Shown here in pieces: positions 36,501 through 44,756 of a stretch of DNA of 64,000 nucleotides. Position numbers and translations under genes: made by a program. Every line of letters starts with the position of its first letter. Within the stretch, counting starts at the first letter, position 1. The notes below the pieces were generated by a model. The model had not been told where the DNA came from. It did not search any database and worked only from the letters and a program-made list of their open reading frames with translations. Location of the stretch: positions 124,001-188,000 of the forward strand of contig JALGSU010000002.1 in NCBI GenBank assembly GCA_029821735.1, given 5' to 3'. Source of the stretch: Candidatus Zipacnadia bacterium (GTDB lineage: Bacteria > Armatimonadota > Zipacnadia > Zipacnadales > UBA5352).

Positions 36501-37457
36501 TCAGCCGGAATGGGCGCGGTGCTCGAGCGCGCGATCGATCATGCGGTAGATGTCGTTCTCGGGTGCGTAGCCGAGGATGGTCCGGGCACGGTTGATGTTG
36601 ATCTCGAACGAATGGTAGCCCGGGCACGGCAGCTCCAGTGTCGGCGTCTCGGTTTTCGCGGACAGGTGATCCGCCGCCGGGAGGTAGTTGAAGGCACTCG
36701 GGGCAGCGATATTGAATGATTGCCCGAGCGCGGCCTCATTGCCGAGCATCAGGCCGAGGCCCTGCATCACATCGTCGATATGCACGATGTGCCGATGGTA
36801 GGGGACGCCATCTCCGTTGGTCTGGATGACCACACGCTCTTCGCCGGCATCCACCAGCTTCATGACCTCAGGCGGCTGTTCGCCGAAACCGTGGCCAGGC
36901 TCAGATGGATCGACATTCTCCAGCAGCGAGAAGTGCCCCAGCAGATCGTCTGCTTCGAAGACCCATGACGAGCGAAGGATGGTCCACGGCAGCCCATACT
37001 GGAAGCCATACTGCTCGGTCATGACCTCCTCCATCACCTTGGTGAAGGCGTAGTAGCCGGGATAGGCCATGAGCTTGTGGCTCTCGTCGATGGGTATGGG
37101 CTGGGGGTAGAACCAGATGCCAAGGGCCGCGTCGCCGCCGAAGATGAGGAACTGCTTGATGGGCTCGTCTCGACATGCCTCCAGCACGTTGAGGGTGCCC
37201 TTCACGCTGACATCGAAGAAGGTGTCGGGGTCCTCCTTGGCGGTGGCCATCTGCACGACCGCGTCCGCGCCCGCGACCACCTCACGCACTGCCTCCGCGT
37301 CGGTGATGCTTCCGGAAACGGTGGTCACGCCGTCCATCTCGATGGGCGTGCGGTGCACCAGCGCCCGAACTGCCGCCCCCCGCCCGGTGATGAGTTCCAC
37401 CACCCGCCGGCCAATCTTCCCGCTTGCGCCAAATACCGCTACGGTGCGTATGTCCAT
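36501..37457 (-). CDS. NAD-dependent epimerase/dehydratase-type extended SDR
   Basis: The 318-aa product has the extended-SDR Rossmann motif GASGKIG (residues 10-16), a Ser-free but otherwise standard active-site stretch, and YAFTK with Tyr136 and Lys140. Residue 108 region FGGDAALGI stands where the catalytic Ser/Thr normally lies, so the triad may be atypical. The C-terminal half carries the usual substrate helices (HRHIVHIDDVMQGLGLML). Probable uronate or sugar-nucleotide dehydrogenase or epimerase. It is the first gene of the minus-strand cluster that continues to 33290. Confidence 0.82.
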   Translation of the reverse strand: MDIRTVAVFGASGKIGRRVVELITGRGAAVRALVHRTPIEMDGVTTVSGSITDAEAVREVVAGADAVVQMATAKEDPDTFFDVSVKGTLNVLEACRDEPIKQFLIFGGDAALGIWFYPQPIPIDESHKLMAYPGYYAFTKVMEEVMTEQYGFQYGLPWTILRSSWVFEADDLLGHFSLLENVDPSEPGHGFGEQPPEVMKLVDAGEERVVIQTNGDGVPYHRHIVHIDDVMQGLGLMLGNEAALGQSFNIAAPSAFNYLPAADHLSAKTETPTLELPCPGYHSFEININRARTILGYAPENDIYRMIDRALEHRAHSG

Positions 37458-37542
37458 GAGATCGCCCTCCCGCGTCAGTTGTCAGGCGCGGGGAGGTTCC
37501 GCGGCCGTCGGGTGACTTCCTGCCCAGGCAGCGCAGAATCGA

Positions 37543-37573
37543 CGCGGCCCCACCCGATATGGGTGGGGCCGCG
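37543..37573 (-). terminator. Strong hairpin between 36501 and 37659 genes
   Basis: A perfect 13-bp stem CGCGGCCCCACCC / GGGTGGGGCCGCG (37543-37555 with 37561-37573), loop GATAT. It lies about 85 nt after the stop of the SdrD B-like gene. No T run follows, so it may act as a pause or mRNA-stability hairpin or as a terminator with help. Confidence 0.6.
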
Positions 37574-37658
37574 GTGCCTCTCAAGTCAGCGATGAAGGCT
37601 GCGGTTCAGGACGTCTCCGGCGCTGCGTGCTGCGGTGCTTCTCCGAACTCGAGCCCCG

Positions 37659-38537
37659 TCAGTCGCGCGCGGGAGCGTCGAGCAGACCGTTGTTGTAGTC
37701 GTCAAGCATGTCCTTAATGTCCTCGCCATCAACCTGCCAGGCATCACTGTCTGCGGGGACAATGGAGCTCTTTTCGGGCAGTCCCTTGGGCGCGTATGTG
37801 GCCATCCACACGTCCCCGGCGGTGATGCAGTCACCGATGATGAGGTTGCTGTTGCCGATCAGGACGTTGAGCTTGGCGGAGACCAGGTGCATGAACATGA
37901 GATACCTCATGTCGCGCTTGTCAATCTTCTTCATTAGACCGATGGCTTGAGTCTTCGAATACTCGATGCCGCCGATGACGATGATCTGGACCGGCCAATC
38001 CCTGGCGTGGTTCTTCCAGTAGCCCGGTGTGCCACAGCCGGGGTTCTCGAAGGTGGGCTCGATGAGCCCGGCGTCGCGGGTCCAGTCATCGAGGTCTATG
38101 AAGGTCTTTGCCACGGGATAGTTGCCGTCGCTCGTGCCGATCCAGAACCAGTCGACAATTCCGGTGTTCGGGTCGACGTCGGAGTCGCTCTCGTCCCTGC
38201 GCCCATCCTTTGCGTTTGGGTCCGCATAGTCAAACACGCCCGGGTCATTCGGCCCCCGTTGAGTCCAGCTGTAGCCGGCCGGGAGGTGGAACACCAGACG
38301 GTACTCGCCTATTCTCAGGCCGGTGAACTCGTAGTAGCCATCGCCGGTCCACGGGCGATCGGGCGTGCTGTCAGACTTGGTCGCAGTCGTGGTGGTACCG
38401 ACGAAGATGGTGGTGCTGTCCTCGTAATGCGCGTACAGATCGACCTGAACGCCGTTGACGCCCGTGCCGACCTCATCCTGCAGACCGTTCTCGTTTGTGT
38501 CCACCCAAACGAAATCACCCAGCGACATGCCGGCCAC
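37659..38537 (-). CDS. SdrD B-like domain protein with unclear N-terminus
   Basis: The 292-aa product begins with a B-type (SdrD/Cna-B-like) domain: SLGDFVWVDTNENGLQDEVG, then YYEFTGLRIGEYRLVFHLPA. Its second half has the TPGYWKNHARDW module seen in secreted proteins of unknown role. Such proteins are normally exported, yet no signal peptide is in frame. A good ribosome site (AAGGAG) and ATG at about 38575 lie upstream in another frame. That ATG reads only 19 codons before stopping, while skipping one A of an A5 run would join it to this frame. Either an indel or an unusual start is involved. Expected at the cell surface as a structural or binding protein. Confidence 0.6.
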   Translation of the reverse strand: MAGMSLGDFVWVDTNENGLQDEVGTGVNGVQVDLYAHYEDSTTIFVGTTTTATKSDSTPDRPWTGDGYYEFTGLRIGEYRLVFHLPAGYSWTQRGPNDPGVFDYADPNAKDGRRDESDSDVDPNTGIVDWFWIGTSDGNYPVAKTFIDLDDWTRDAGLIEPTFENPGCGTPGYWKNHARDWPVQIIVIGGIEYSKTQAIGLMKKIDKRDMRYLMFMHLVSAKLNVLIGNSNLIIGDCITAGDVWMATYAPKGLPEKSSIVPADSDAWQVDGEDIKDMLDDYNNGLLDAPARD

Positions 38538-38801
38538 ACCGCTCGCGAAGGCCGCGCCGCTTTTTGCCCTTCATCGCTTTCTCCTTCTGATACTGCCCCG
38601 CTACTGCGGAAGATCATCAGATACAAAAAAACCGCCAGATCGCCCCATCACTTGAGAATGAGATCCTCTCGGATCCACTCCATCGAGTGTTGGTCGTCCT
38701 GCCGGTGACTGCGACTTTACCATAGGTGGCGGATTAAGCCCTCTGGTTCATGTCAGGGTTAGCTCAAGAGTTGCTCAATGGGTTCTGGGGGCGTACATGC
38801 A
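38538..38801. other. Upstream region of the SdrD B-like gene
   Basis: 264 nt holding the minus-strand Shine-Dalgarno AAGGAG and a possible frameshifted start near 38575. Upstream on the minus strand is the T-rich tract complementary to ACAAAAAAACC near 38624-38632. No further gene or clear promoter was seen. Confidence 0.3.
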
Positions 38802-38828
38802 GGCGGGCCGGGAGCATCCCGGCCCGCC
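38802..38828 (-). terminator. Hairpin after the tandem Gfo/Idh/MocA genes
   Basis: A perfect 12-bp stem GGCGGGCCGGGA / TCCCGGCCCGCC (38802-38813 with 38817-38828) with a 3-nt loop lies 24 nt beyond the stop of the 38853-39887 gene on the minus strand. Confidence 0.7.
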
Positions 38829-38852
38829 ATCGCAACTCAGTCAAAGCTCTGA

Positions 38853-39887
38853 TTACAGCTCGACTGGTGCTCCGGTCTCGGTGGAATCATAGACAGCCTC
38901 GCCCAGACGCAGGGCCTCGTAGCTGTCCCAGAGGTCGGGGCCACTGTCGCGTTCACCCAGGCAGCGCAGGGCGAAGTTCTCGACCTCGCCCAAGTAGCCG
39001 AAGTTGATCGGCGAGCGTGAGATGCCGGTCCAGGCGGGATCGTATGCATGCACGTAACGGCCGGTGCTCGGGACGGTGTCGATCCAGTCCTTGGGTGACT
39101 GGTAGTGCAGCGTCTGCATGCCATCGCAGATCAGGTGCGCACCGAAGCCGGCGACCTTGACCCACTCACGGACGTCGCGCGTGCCCGAGCCCATCTCGAG
39201 CCCGTTGAGATCGAGCTGGCCGACTGCGCCGTTCTTGAACTGCAGGTTCACCAGGAAAGCGAAGTTGGTATCGGTGACCTGCTTGTAGATTGCCGACACG
39301 GTCGCGACGTCGCCGCCGAGGAAACGTGTCAGGTCGAAGAGGTGGCACAGTTGCCCGACGAGCATGGATCGCTTCGCCGAATCGATCCCCCAGATCGCAC
39401 CGTATGATCCCTGGCCGAAGTGAATGGTGACCATGCTGGTCTCACCGAACTCCTCGCGAGCCATGATGTCTTTGGCCATGCGGTAGACGTAGGCGAAGCG
39501 CTTCATGAAGCCGCACTGGCCCCACGTACCGTTGGCCTCGGCTATCTCGGCAAGCTCCTTCGCGTGGGCCGATGTGTTGGCCGAAGGCTTCTCCACATAG
39601 ACCGGAATGCCGCGACGGAGCACGTGCGGCGCCAGCTTGTAGTGCTGCGGACCGGGGCCGATCACGAAGACACCGTCGAGTTCCTCCGCGTCCAGCATCT
39701 TCTCCATGTCCGTGTATACGCTGCGCGCCCCGAAGTTGCGTGCGTTGCGGTCGGCGCGCTCCTTATCGAGATCACACACCGCCACCAGATCAATCTGCGG
39801 CACCAGGTGGATATTGGGGAAGATCGCCCGTGAGGCGAACTCGCCGCAGCCGATGAAAGCCAGTTTTGCTTTGCGTTGTTCTGACAT
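38853..39887 (-). CDS. Gfo/Idh/MocA-family oxidoreductase (tandem copy 2)
   Basis: The 344-aa product has AFIGCGEFASRAIFPNIHLV as its Rossmann start, VEKPSANTS with the active-site Lys, and the substrate domain with GQLCHLFDLTRFLGGDVATV. ATG 39887 is set by GAGAGAGG about 8 nt upstream. It has exactly the same length as the gene upstream (39904-40938) and differs at only a minority of positions, so this is a recent tandem duplication with 16 nt between copies. It belongs to a different subgroup from the pair at 27721 and 30823. Likely acts on a sugar or inositol; substrate unknown. Confidence 0.9.
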   Translation of the reverse strand: MSEQRKAKLAFIGCGEFASRAIFPNIHLVPQIDLVAVCDLDKERADRNARNFGARSVYTDMEKMLDAEELDGVFVIGPGPQHYKLAPHVLRRGIPVYVEKPSANTSAHAKELAEIAEANGTWGQCGFMKRFAYVYRMAKDIMAREEFGETSMVTIHFGQGSYGAIWGIDSAKRSMLVGQLCHLFDLTRFLGGDVATVSAIYKQVTDTNFAFLVNLQFKNGAVGQLDLNGLEMGSGTRDVREWVKVAGFGAHLICDGMQTLHYQSPKDWIDTVPSTGRYVHAYDPAWTGISRSPINFGYLGEVENFALRCLGERDSGPDLWDSYEALRLGEAVYDSTETGAPVEL

Positions 39888-39903
39888 GTCTCTGCCTCTC
39901 TCG

Positions 39904-40938
39904 CTACAGTTCGACCGGTGAGCTGGTCTCGATGCTATCGTAGACGGCTTCACCCAACCGTAGGGCTTCATAGCTGTCCCACAGATCCGGACCACTGTCG
40001 CGCTCACCCAGGCAGCGGAGCGCGAAGTTCTCCACCTCGCCCAGATAGCCGAAGTTCAGGGGCGACCGGGAGATGCCGGTCCACGCCGGGTCATATCGGT
40101 GGACATACCGACCGGTGCTCGGCACAGTGTCTATCCAGTCCTCGGGGGACTGGTACTGCACGGTCTGCATACCGTCGCAGATGAGGTGAGCGCCGAAGCC
40201 GGCAACCTTCACCCATTCGCGGATGTCGCGGAAGCCGTTCCGCGTCTCCAGACCGTTGAGGTCGAGCTGGCCTATGGCGCCACTCTTGAAGTGCAGGTTC
40301 ACCAGGAAGGCGAACTGCGTGTCGGTAACCTCTTTGTAGATCGCCGAGACAGTGGCCACGTCGCCGCCGAGGAACCGGGTCAGATCAAAGACGTGGCAGA
40401 GCTGGCCGACGAGCATCGACCGCTTGGCCGAGTCCATCCCCCACAGCTGCGGGTAGGGGCCCTGGCCGAAGTGGCATGTGACCATGCTGACTTCGCCGAA
40501 CTCTTCGCGGGCCATGATGTCCTTGGCCATGCGGTAGACGTAGGCGAAGCGCTTCATGAAGCCGCACTGCCCCCAGGTCCCGTTGGCCTCGGCTATCTCG
40601 GCCATCTCTTTGGCCTCGCCTGACGTGTTCGCGGAGGGCTTCTCCACGTAGACGGGGATGCCGCGCTTGAGCACATGCGGGGCCAGTTCATAGTGCTGAG
40701 GCGCGGGACCGATGACGAAGACGCCGTCCAGCTCCTCCTTGTCGAGCATGATGTCCATGTCCGTGTAGACGCGGCGGGCTCCAAAGTTCCGGGCGTTCTT
40801 CTCGGCCTTCTCGCGATCGATGTCGCAGACGGCCACCAGGTCTATCTGCGGCACCATGTGTACGTTGGGGAAGATCGAGGCGGTGGCGAATCCTCCGCAC
40901 CCGATGAAGGCGATCTTCGCCTTGCGTTGCTCTGACAT
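39904..40938 (-). CDS. Gfo/Idh/MocA-family oxidoreductase (tandem copy 1)
   Basis: The 344-aa product has AFIGCGGFATASIFPNVHMV, VEKPSANTS and GQLCHVFDLTRFLGGDVATV. ATG 40938 has GGAGG 6 nt upstream, the stronger of the two ribosome sites in the pair. The C-terminal 90 residues of the two copies are almost identical, while the segments around residues 155-175 and 235-250 differ most, which would fit altered substrate preference. The 214-nt region upstream, shared with the divergent lyase-like gene, has inverted and direct repeats. Confidence 0.9.
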   Translation of the reverse strand: MSEQRKAKIAFIGCGGFATASIFPNVHMVPQIDLVAVCDIDREKAEKNARNFGARRVYTDMDIMLDKEELDGVFVIGPAPQHYELAPHVLKRGIPVYVEKPSANTSGEAKEMAEIAEANGTWGQCGFMKRFAYVYRMAKDIMAREEFGEVSMVTCHFGQGPYPQLWGMDSAKRSMLVGQLCHVFDLTRFLGGDVATVSAIYKEVTDTQFAFLVNLHFKSGAIGQLDLNGLETRNGFRDIREWVKVAGFGAHLICDGMQTVQYQSPEDWIDTVPSTGRYVHRYDPAWTGISRSPLNFGYLGEVENFALRCLGERDSGPDLWDSYEALRLGEAVYDSIETSSPVEL

Positions 40939-41151
40939 AGCTTTCCTCCAGCGCCGGATCACTCACCGGCGCGATGCGACATATATGATGAGTCCGCGAG
41001 GTCTTCCCCATCGGACGCGAAACACCTGCCGCTCGCCAGAGGTCTGTGGCAGGTGCTCGGACGCGGGAGAGGAAGATACGCCAGATTCAGCCACACTATC
41101 AGTGCCCCGCACCAGGCTGGGGCCTGACTGCTTCAGTCGGAGGGGACCAGC

Positions 41152-42363
41152 ATGCGACCCGGTATCGGCGTCCCGCGAACACCTCATTCATTACTCAGCG
41201 TCGCCGTTGTTCTGCTGGCATCACTGGTGGGGACCACGACGGTTCTCGCCGCAGATACCGGCGGCACCCCGACCCCCGCTGCCCACCAAGGAGACACTGC
41301 CATGCTCGGCGAGCCAGTAGAGACGGACCCCGAAAGCGGCGCACAGATATATCTGCTCGGGGGCGATGAACGCCCTGCGGACAACATCTATGGTGAGCAA
41401 CCCTACAGCGACCCGTCAGGACGGCGCATCGCGATCCGCTACTACAACACGCCAGAGCAGAAGGGCGGCATCAGCATCGTTGACCTGCTCGACGGGTCCA
41501 GATACGAGGTATTGAGCGGCAAGCCCCCCTTCCCCGCTTTCCATCCGTGGGAGGAATGGCTCTACTACCAGCAGTCAGTCGACGGCGTGCGCTGGCTGCG
41601 CCGCTGCAACTACCTGACCATGCAGATCGAGGACGTGGCGGTGCTGCCGCCAGAGCGCGGCGGCTATAGCTACGGCACCGTCTCGCCCGACCATCGCTAC
41701 TTCGCCGTCGCGGTGCGGCCCGAGGGTGCCGACGCATCGGTGGTGCATCTGCTGGACCTGCAGACAGACGAGTGGAGCGTGTTGCTGGACAAGCCCGGCT
41801 ATCACGCCAAACACGAGCAGTTCTCACGAGACGGCCGCAACCGGGTGCTGATACAACTCAACCAGATGCCAGACGTCGAGCAGGTTTTACTCGGGGAGAT
41901 CGAGATCGGCGGGGAGATGCGCCTGTTCCCGGCGGACCAGCCGCATACGCCACGGCCGACCGGTCACGAGGCTTGGATAGGCAGCAGCGCCTCGGTCTTC
42001 TTCTCCACCGGCACCAACCCCGGGAACGCGTCGAACGTCTGGACCGGGCGCGTGGGTGACGCCGGACCGACACTGGTGCCCTTCAAGGCAACGCGCATCG
42101 GGCACGTGGCCGTCTCAAACTGCGGACGCTACTGGGTCGGCGATACCGGTGAGGAAGGCGTCCCTCTCTATATCGGCAGCTTCGAGACAGGCCGGTACCG
42201 GCGAGCGGTCTTCAGCCGAACGGTCTACGATGGCAAGCAATGGGCCCATGCGCACCCGTACCTGACCGCTGACAACAAGTGGCTGATCTTCACCGCCCGC
42301 CGCGACGACCGCCCCCAGGTGTACGGGGCCCGGCTGGCGGATGGTTGGCTGGAAAGCCTGTGA
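41152..42363 (+). CDS. Oligogalacturonate lyase-like (PL22-type) propeller protein
   Basis: The 403-aa product has a probable signal peptide (LLSVAVVLLASLVGTTTVLA). A WD40-like seven-bladed propeller follows, with GSRYEVLSGKPPFPAFHPWE, SYGTVSPDHRYFAVAVRPEG, RPTGHEAWIGSSASVFFSTG and HAHPYLTADNKWLIFTARRD. The His residues in GHEAW and HAHPY match the Mn-binding His cluster of PL22 lyases, which cleave unsaturated or saturated digalacturonate. GGAGGGG precedes the ATG. Known PL22 enzymes are cytoplasmic, so the leader peptide here is unusual. Other propeller families cannot be excluded. Confidence 0.65.
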   Translation: MRPGIGVPRTPHSLLSVAVVLLASLVGTTTVLAADTGGTPTPAAHQGDTAMLGEPVETDPESGAQIYLLGGDERPADNIYGEQPYSDPSGRRIAIRYYNTPEQKGGISIVDLLDGSRYEVLSGKPPFPAFHPWEEWLYYQQSVDGVRWLRRCNYLTMQIEDVAVLPPERGGYSYGTVSPDHRYFAVAVRPEGADASVVHLLDLQTDEWSVLLDKPGYHAKHEQFSRDGRNRVLIQLNQMPDVEQVLLGEIEIGGEMRLFPADQPHTPRPTGHEAWIGSSASVFFSTGTNPGNASNVWTGRVGDAGPTLVPFKATRIGHVAVSNCGRYWVGDTGEEGVPLYIGSFETGRYRRAVFSRTVYDGKQWAHAHPYLTADNKWLIFTARRDDRPQVYGARLADGWLESL

Positions 42364-42409
42364 GCATGCAGCACCGACCGCTAGTGACTGAGACGCAAGG
42401 AGGACTGCT

Positions 42410-43684
42410 GTGAGCTACGACTTCCGCATGGGAACGCCCGACGACTGCGAGCCGCTCTTTGAGTTGATGGTTGACGCCTACCAGATGGAGGGCAAACCCG
42501 AACGCATTGAGGCGGCACGGGGGTGGACCTCCTCGCACCCCGAGCAGTACCTGATCATGGAGGAGGACGGGCGCCTGCTGGGTACGCTGCACATTGGCGA
42601 CGATCTGATCCAGGTAGGCGGATGCGCGGTGCGCAAGGCGGACGTGGGCCATGTAGCAGTCCCGACGGAGTTGCATGGACGGGGTTTGGGCACCGACTTG
42701 ATGCGTTACACAGTCAACTGGATGCGCGAGCAGGGCTACCACCTGTCGCGACTGGGTGGCCTCACCCACTTCTATAGCCGCTTCGGCTACGAGGCGTTCC
42801 CGCGTCACTTCGTGGTTTTCGAACTGGATGACTTCGCCGGCGGCTCGGGTACCATCACAGCGACGGCCGCCTATCCTGTGCCCGAACCCGAGGAGGGAGC
42901 GCTGCGGCCATTTGACCAGGGCCTCGACTGGCGGGCGCTCGCCCGTGTGCGACACGCGTTCCACAGCGGGCGCTCGGGGACATGGCTGGTCTCGTCAGAG
43001 GCCACGGAGCCGGTCGACGCCGCGCCACCTGATCCGAACGGCCTGCGCTTCGTCTACGAGGTCGGCGGCGAGCCCGTGGGCTTCGTATTTGCGGAGGAGA
43101 ACGCCCATGAGGCACGCACCGGGCAGGCGGGCTTTTCGCTCAGCGAATTCTGCTACCTGCCGGACCAACCCGAGGCTGCAGGCCTGTTGATGCGCATGGT
43201 GCTCTCCCGGATTGCTGACCGGGCGCCCCTGCGCATATCGTCACGCCTGCCCTTCGACGAGTCAGTGTCGGAAGCACTGGCAGCGGCCCGCGTGGGGCAC
43301 GATCGCCTGGAGACCCGCCACGCGGTGGCGTCAAACATGATAATGGTCGTGAACCTGAGGAGCACGCTTGAGGCGATCGTTTCCGAGCTTCAGGCGCGAC
43401 TTGCCGACAGTTTGGTGGCCGACTGGTCGGGAACCATAAAGTTGGCGCTGCCTGCCGAGACAGCGTGCTTGCGCATCGAGGCAGGGACCATCAAGGTGAC
43501 GGAGGACGGCACTGCAGACCTGACGCTGACGCTCACACAGGCGCAGTTCGCGAGCGGGCTCTTCGGAGTCGGCGGTGCCGTCGAGCTGCCGCCGGTGCGA
43601 GCCATGGGTCTCGACCCGACCGGGCGTGCGCTGGTGGACGCGCTCTTCCCACGCACGCCGACCGGCTCGGGGCCGTGGGGGTAG
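42410..43684 (+). CDS. Eis-like acetyltransferase (GNAT plus SCP2-like domain)
   Basis: The 424-aa product has an N-terminal GNAT domain with the acetyl-CoA motif HGRGLGTDLM (about residues 86-95), a second GNAT-like region in the middle (FVYEVGGEPVGFVFAEENAH), and a C-terminal sterol-carrier-type domain (LRIEAGTIKVTEDGTADLTL). That three-part order is that of Eis-family acetyltransferases, which modify amino groups of small molecules or peptides. GTG 42410 has GGAGG 7 nt upstream. The physiological substrate is unknown. It stands between the lyase-like gene and a convergent dehydrogenase. Confidence 0.85.
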   Translation: MSYDFRMGTPDDCEPLFELMVDAYQMEGKPERIEAARGWTSSHPEQYLIMEEDGRLLGTLHIGDDLIQVGGCAVRKADVGHVAVPTELHGRGLGTDLMRYTVNWMREQGYHLSRLGGLTHFYSRFGYEAFPRHFVVFELDDFAGGSGTITATAAYPVPEPEEGALRPFDQGLDWRALARVRHAFHSGRSGTWLVSSEATEPVDAAPPDPNGLRFVYEVGGEPVGFVFAEENAHEARTGQAGFSLSEFCYLPDQPEAAGLLMRMVLSRIADRAPLRISSRLPFDESVSEALAAARVGHDRLETRHAVASNMIMVVNLRSTLEAIVSELQARLADSLVADWSGTIKLALPAETACLRIEAGTIKVTEDGTADLTLTLTQAQFASGLFGVGGAVELPPVRAMGLDPTGRALVDALFPRTPTGSGPWG

Positions 43685-43713
43685 AGAGTAGATCGCGAAA
43701 GACCGAGAAGCAA

Positions 43714-43743
43714 GAGCGGGCAGGTCACCTGACCTGCCCGCTC
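43714..43743. terminator. Hairpin overlapping the 3' end of the MDR gene
   Basis: A perfect 12-bp stem GAGCGGGCAGGT / ACCTGCCCGCTC (43714-43725 with 43732-43743). It lies 30 nt after the Eis-like gene on the plus strand but includes the last codons and stop of the convergent dehydrogenase gene, so one arm is coding. Confidence 0.65.
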
Positions 43744-44756
43744 TCGGTCACGACCTTGATCGCCTCGCGTCGGTCGAGGAGATCGAAGCCCTCAGTAATC
43801 TGTTCCGGCTTGAGGACGTGGCTGATGAACTTCGACGGGTCGATGGTGTGATCCAGCACGGCTTGTATGATGCGATCGTGGCTGAGGCCCTCATCAGTGG
43901 CGGCGTCGATCACGCGCGGGTCGGCGGGCATATCGCCCTCGGCGTCAGTCGGGCGCGCGGCGTACGGGCCCATGGTCCCGTCATTGGCGAGGATTCCGAG
44001 CGCTGCCTCCACCAGATGCGGCTGACCGGTGGTGTCGTAGACTCCGTCCGCTGGCCCGCCGAGCAACTCAGCGGCCTTGGCCGACCAGTCCTCGTCACGG
44101 ATATCCACCCACGCGTCGGCGCCGAAGTCGAGTATCTGCGCCTCCGCCTCGGGACGTCGCCCACCCACGACGACATTGCTGCAGCCGAGTATTCTCCGCC
44201 CCAGGTACGCTGCCGCCAGCCCTACCGGGCCGTGACCGGTGACCAGCAGCCGGTCGCCCTCCCCCACACCGATGCGGTCGAGGTAGGAGAGTACCTCTTT
44301 GAGGGTGATGAGCATGACGGCTGCTCCGGGCGCGATCTCCGGGGGGCAGACCTGGTGGCCCAAACGGACAGTCAGGCCGATCGCCGGCGAACCGTCCTCC
44401 TCATATGCGCGCCGGTCGCTGACTGTCCCATAGTCCGCGAAACCGCCCCACCAGCAACCATAGCCCTCCGCTGTCGCCCCTGGGCGGAGGATCTGATCGC
44501 CACGCTTGAGATATCGGCACTCCGGACCGACCTCGATCACTTCACCGACAGACTCATGCCCGAGCAGGAACGGGCATTGCTCCGCAGTGGCCCCCATCAG
44601 ACGACAATCGCGCAGATGTTTGTCGGTCGAGTTACATATGGAGAACGCCGTCACTCGAACGAGCGCCTGGTAGGGACCAGGGGCGTGCATTTCGGGTAGA
44701 TCGGGCACGTCGCGCCAGACGGTCTCGCCACATCGATCGACGACGACTGCTTTCAT
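43725..44756 (-). CDS. Zinc-type alcohol dehydrogenase (MDR family)
   Basis: The 343-aa product has the catalytic-zinc region SICNSTDKHL and GHESVGEVIEVG, then the coenzyme fold motif VTGHGPVGLAAAYLG. The structural-zinc Cys cluster is not evident. It probably oxidises a polyol or sugar alcohol with NAD(P). ATG 44756 has GGAG 8 nt upstream and overlaps the previous stop by 4 nt (ATGA), so it is coupled to the second MDR gene. The last codons lie within a hairpin shared with the convergent gene. Confidence 0.88.
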   Translation of the reverse strand: MKAVVVDRCGETVWRDVPDLPEMHAPGPYQALVRVTAFSICNSTDKHLRDCRLMGATAEQCPFLLGHESVGEVIEVGPECRYLKRGDQILRPGATAEGYGCWWGGFADYGTVSDRRAYEEDGSPAIGLTVRLGHQVCPPEIAPGAAVMLITLKEVLSYLDRIGVGEGDRLLVTGHGPVGLAAAYLGRRILGCSNVVVGGRRPEAEAQILDFGADAWVDIRDEDWSAKAAELLGGPADGVYDTTGQPHLVEAALGILANDGTMGPYAARPTDAEGDMPADPRVIDAATDEGLSHDRIIQAVLDHTIDPSKFISHVLKPEQITEGFDLLDRREAIKVVTESGQVR

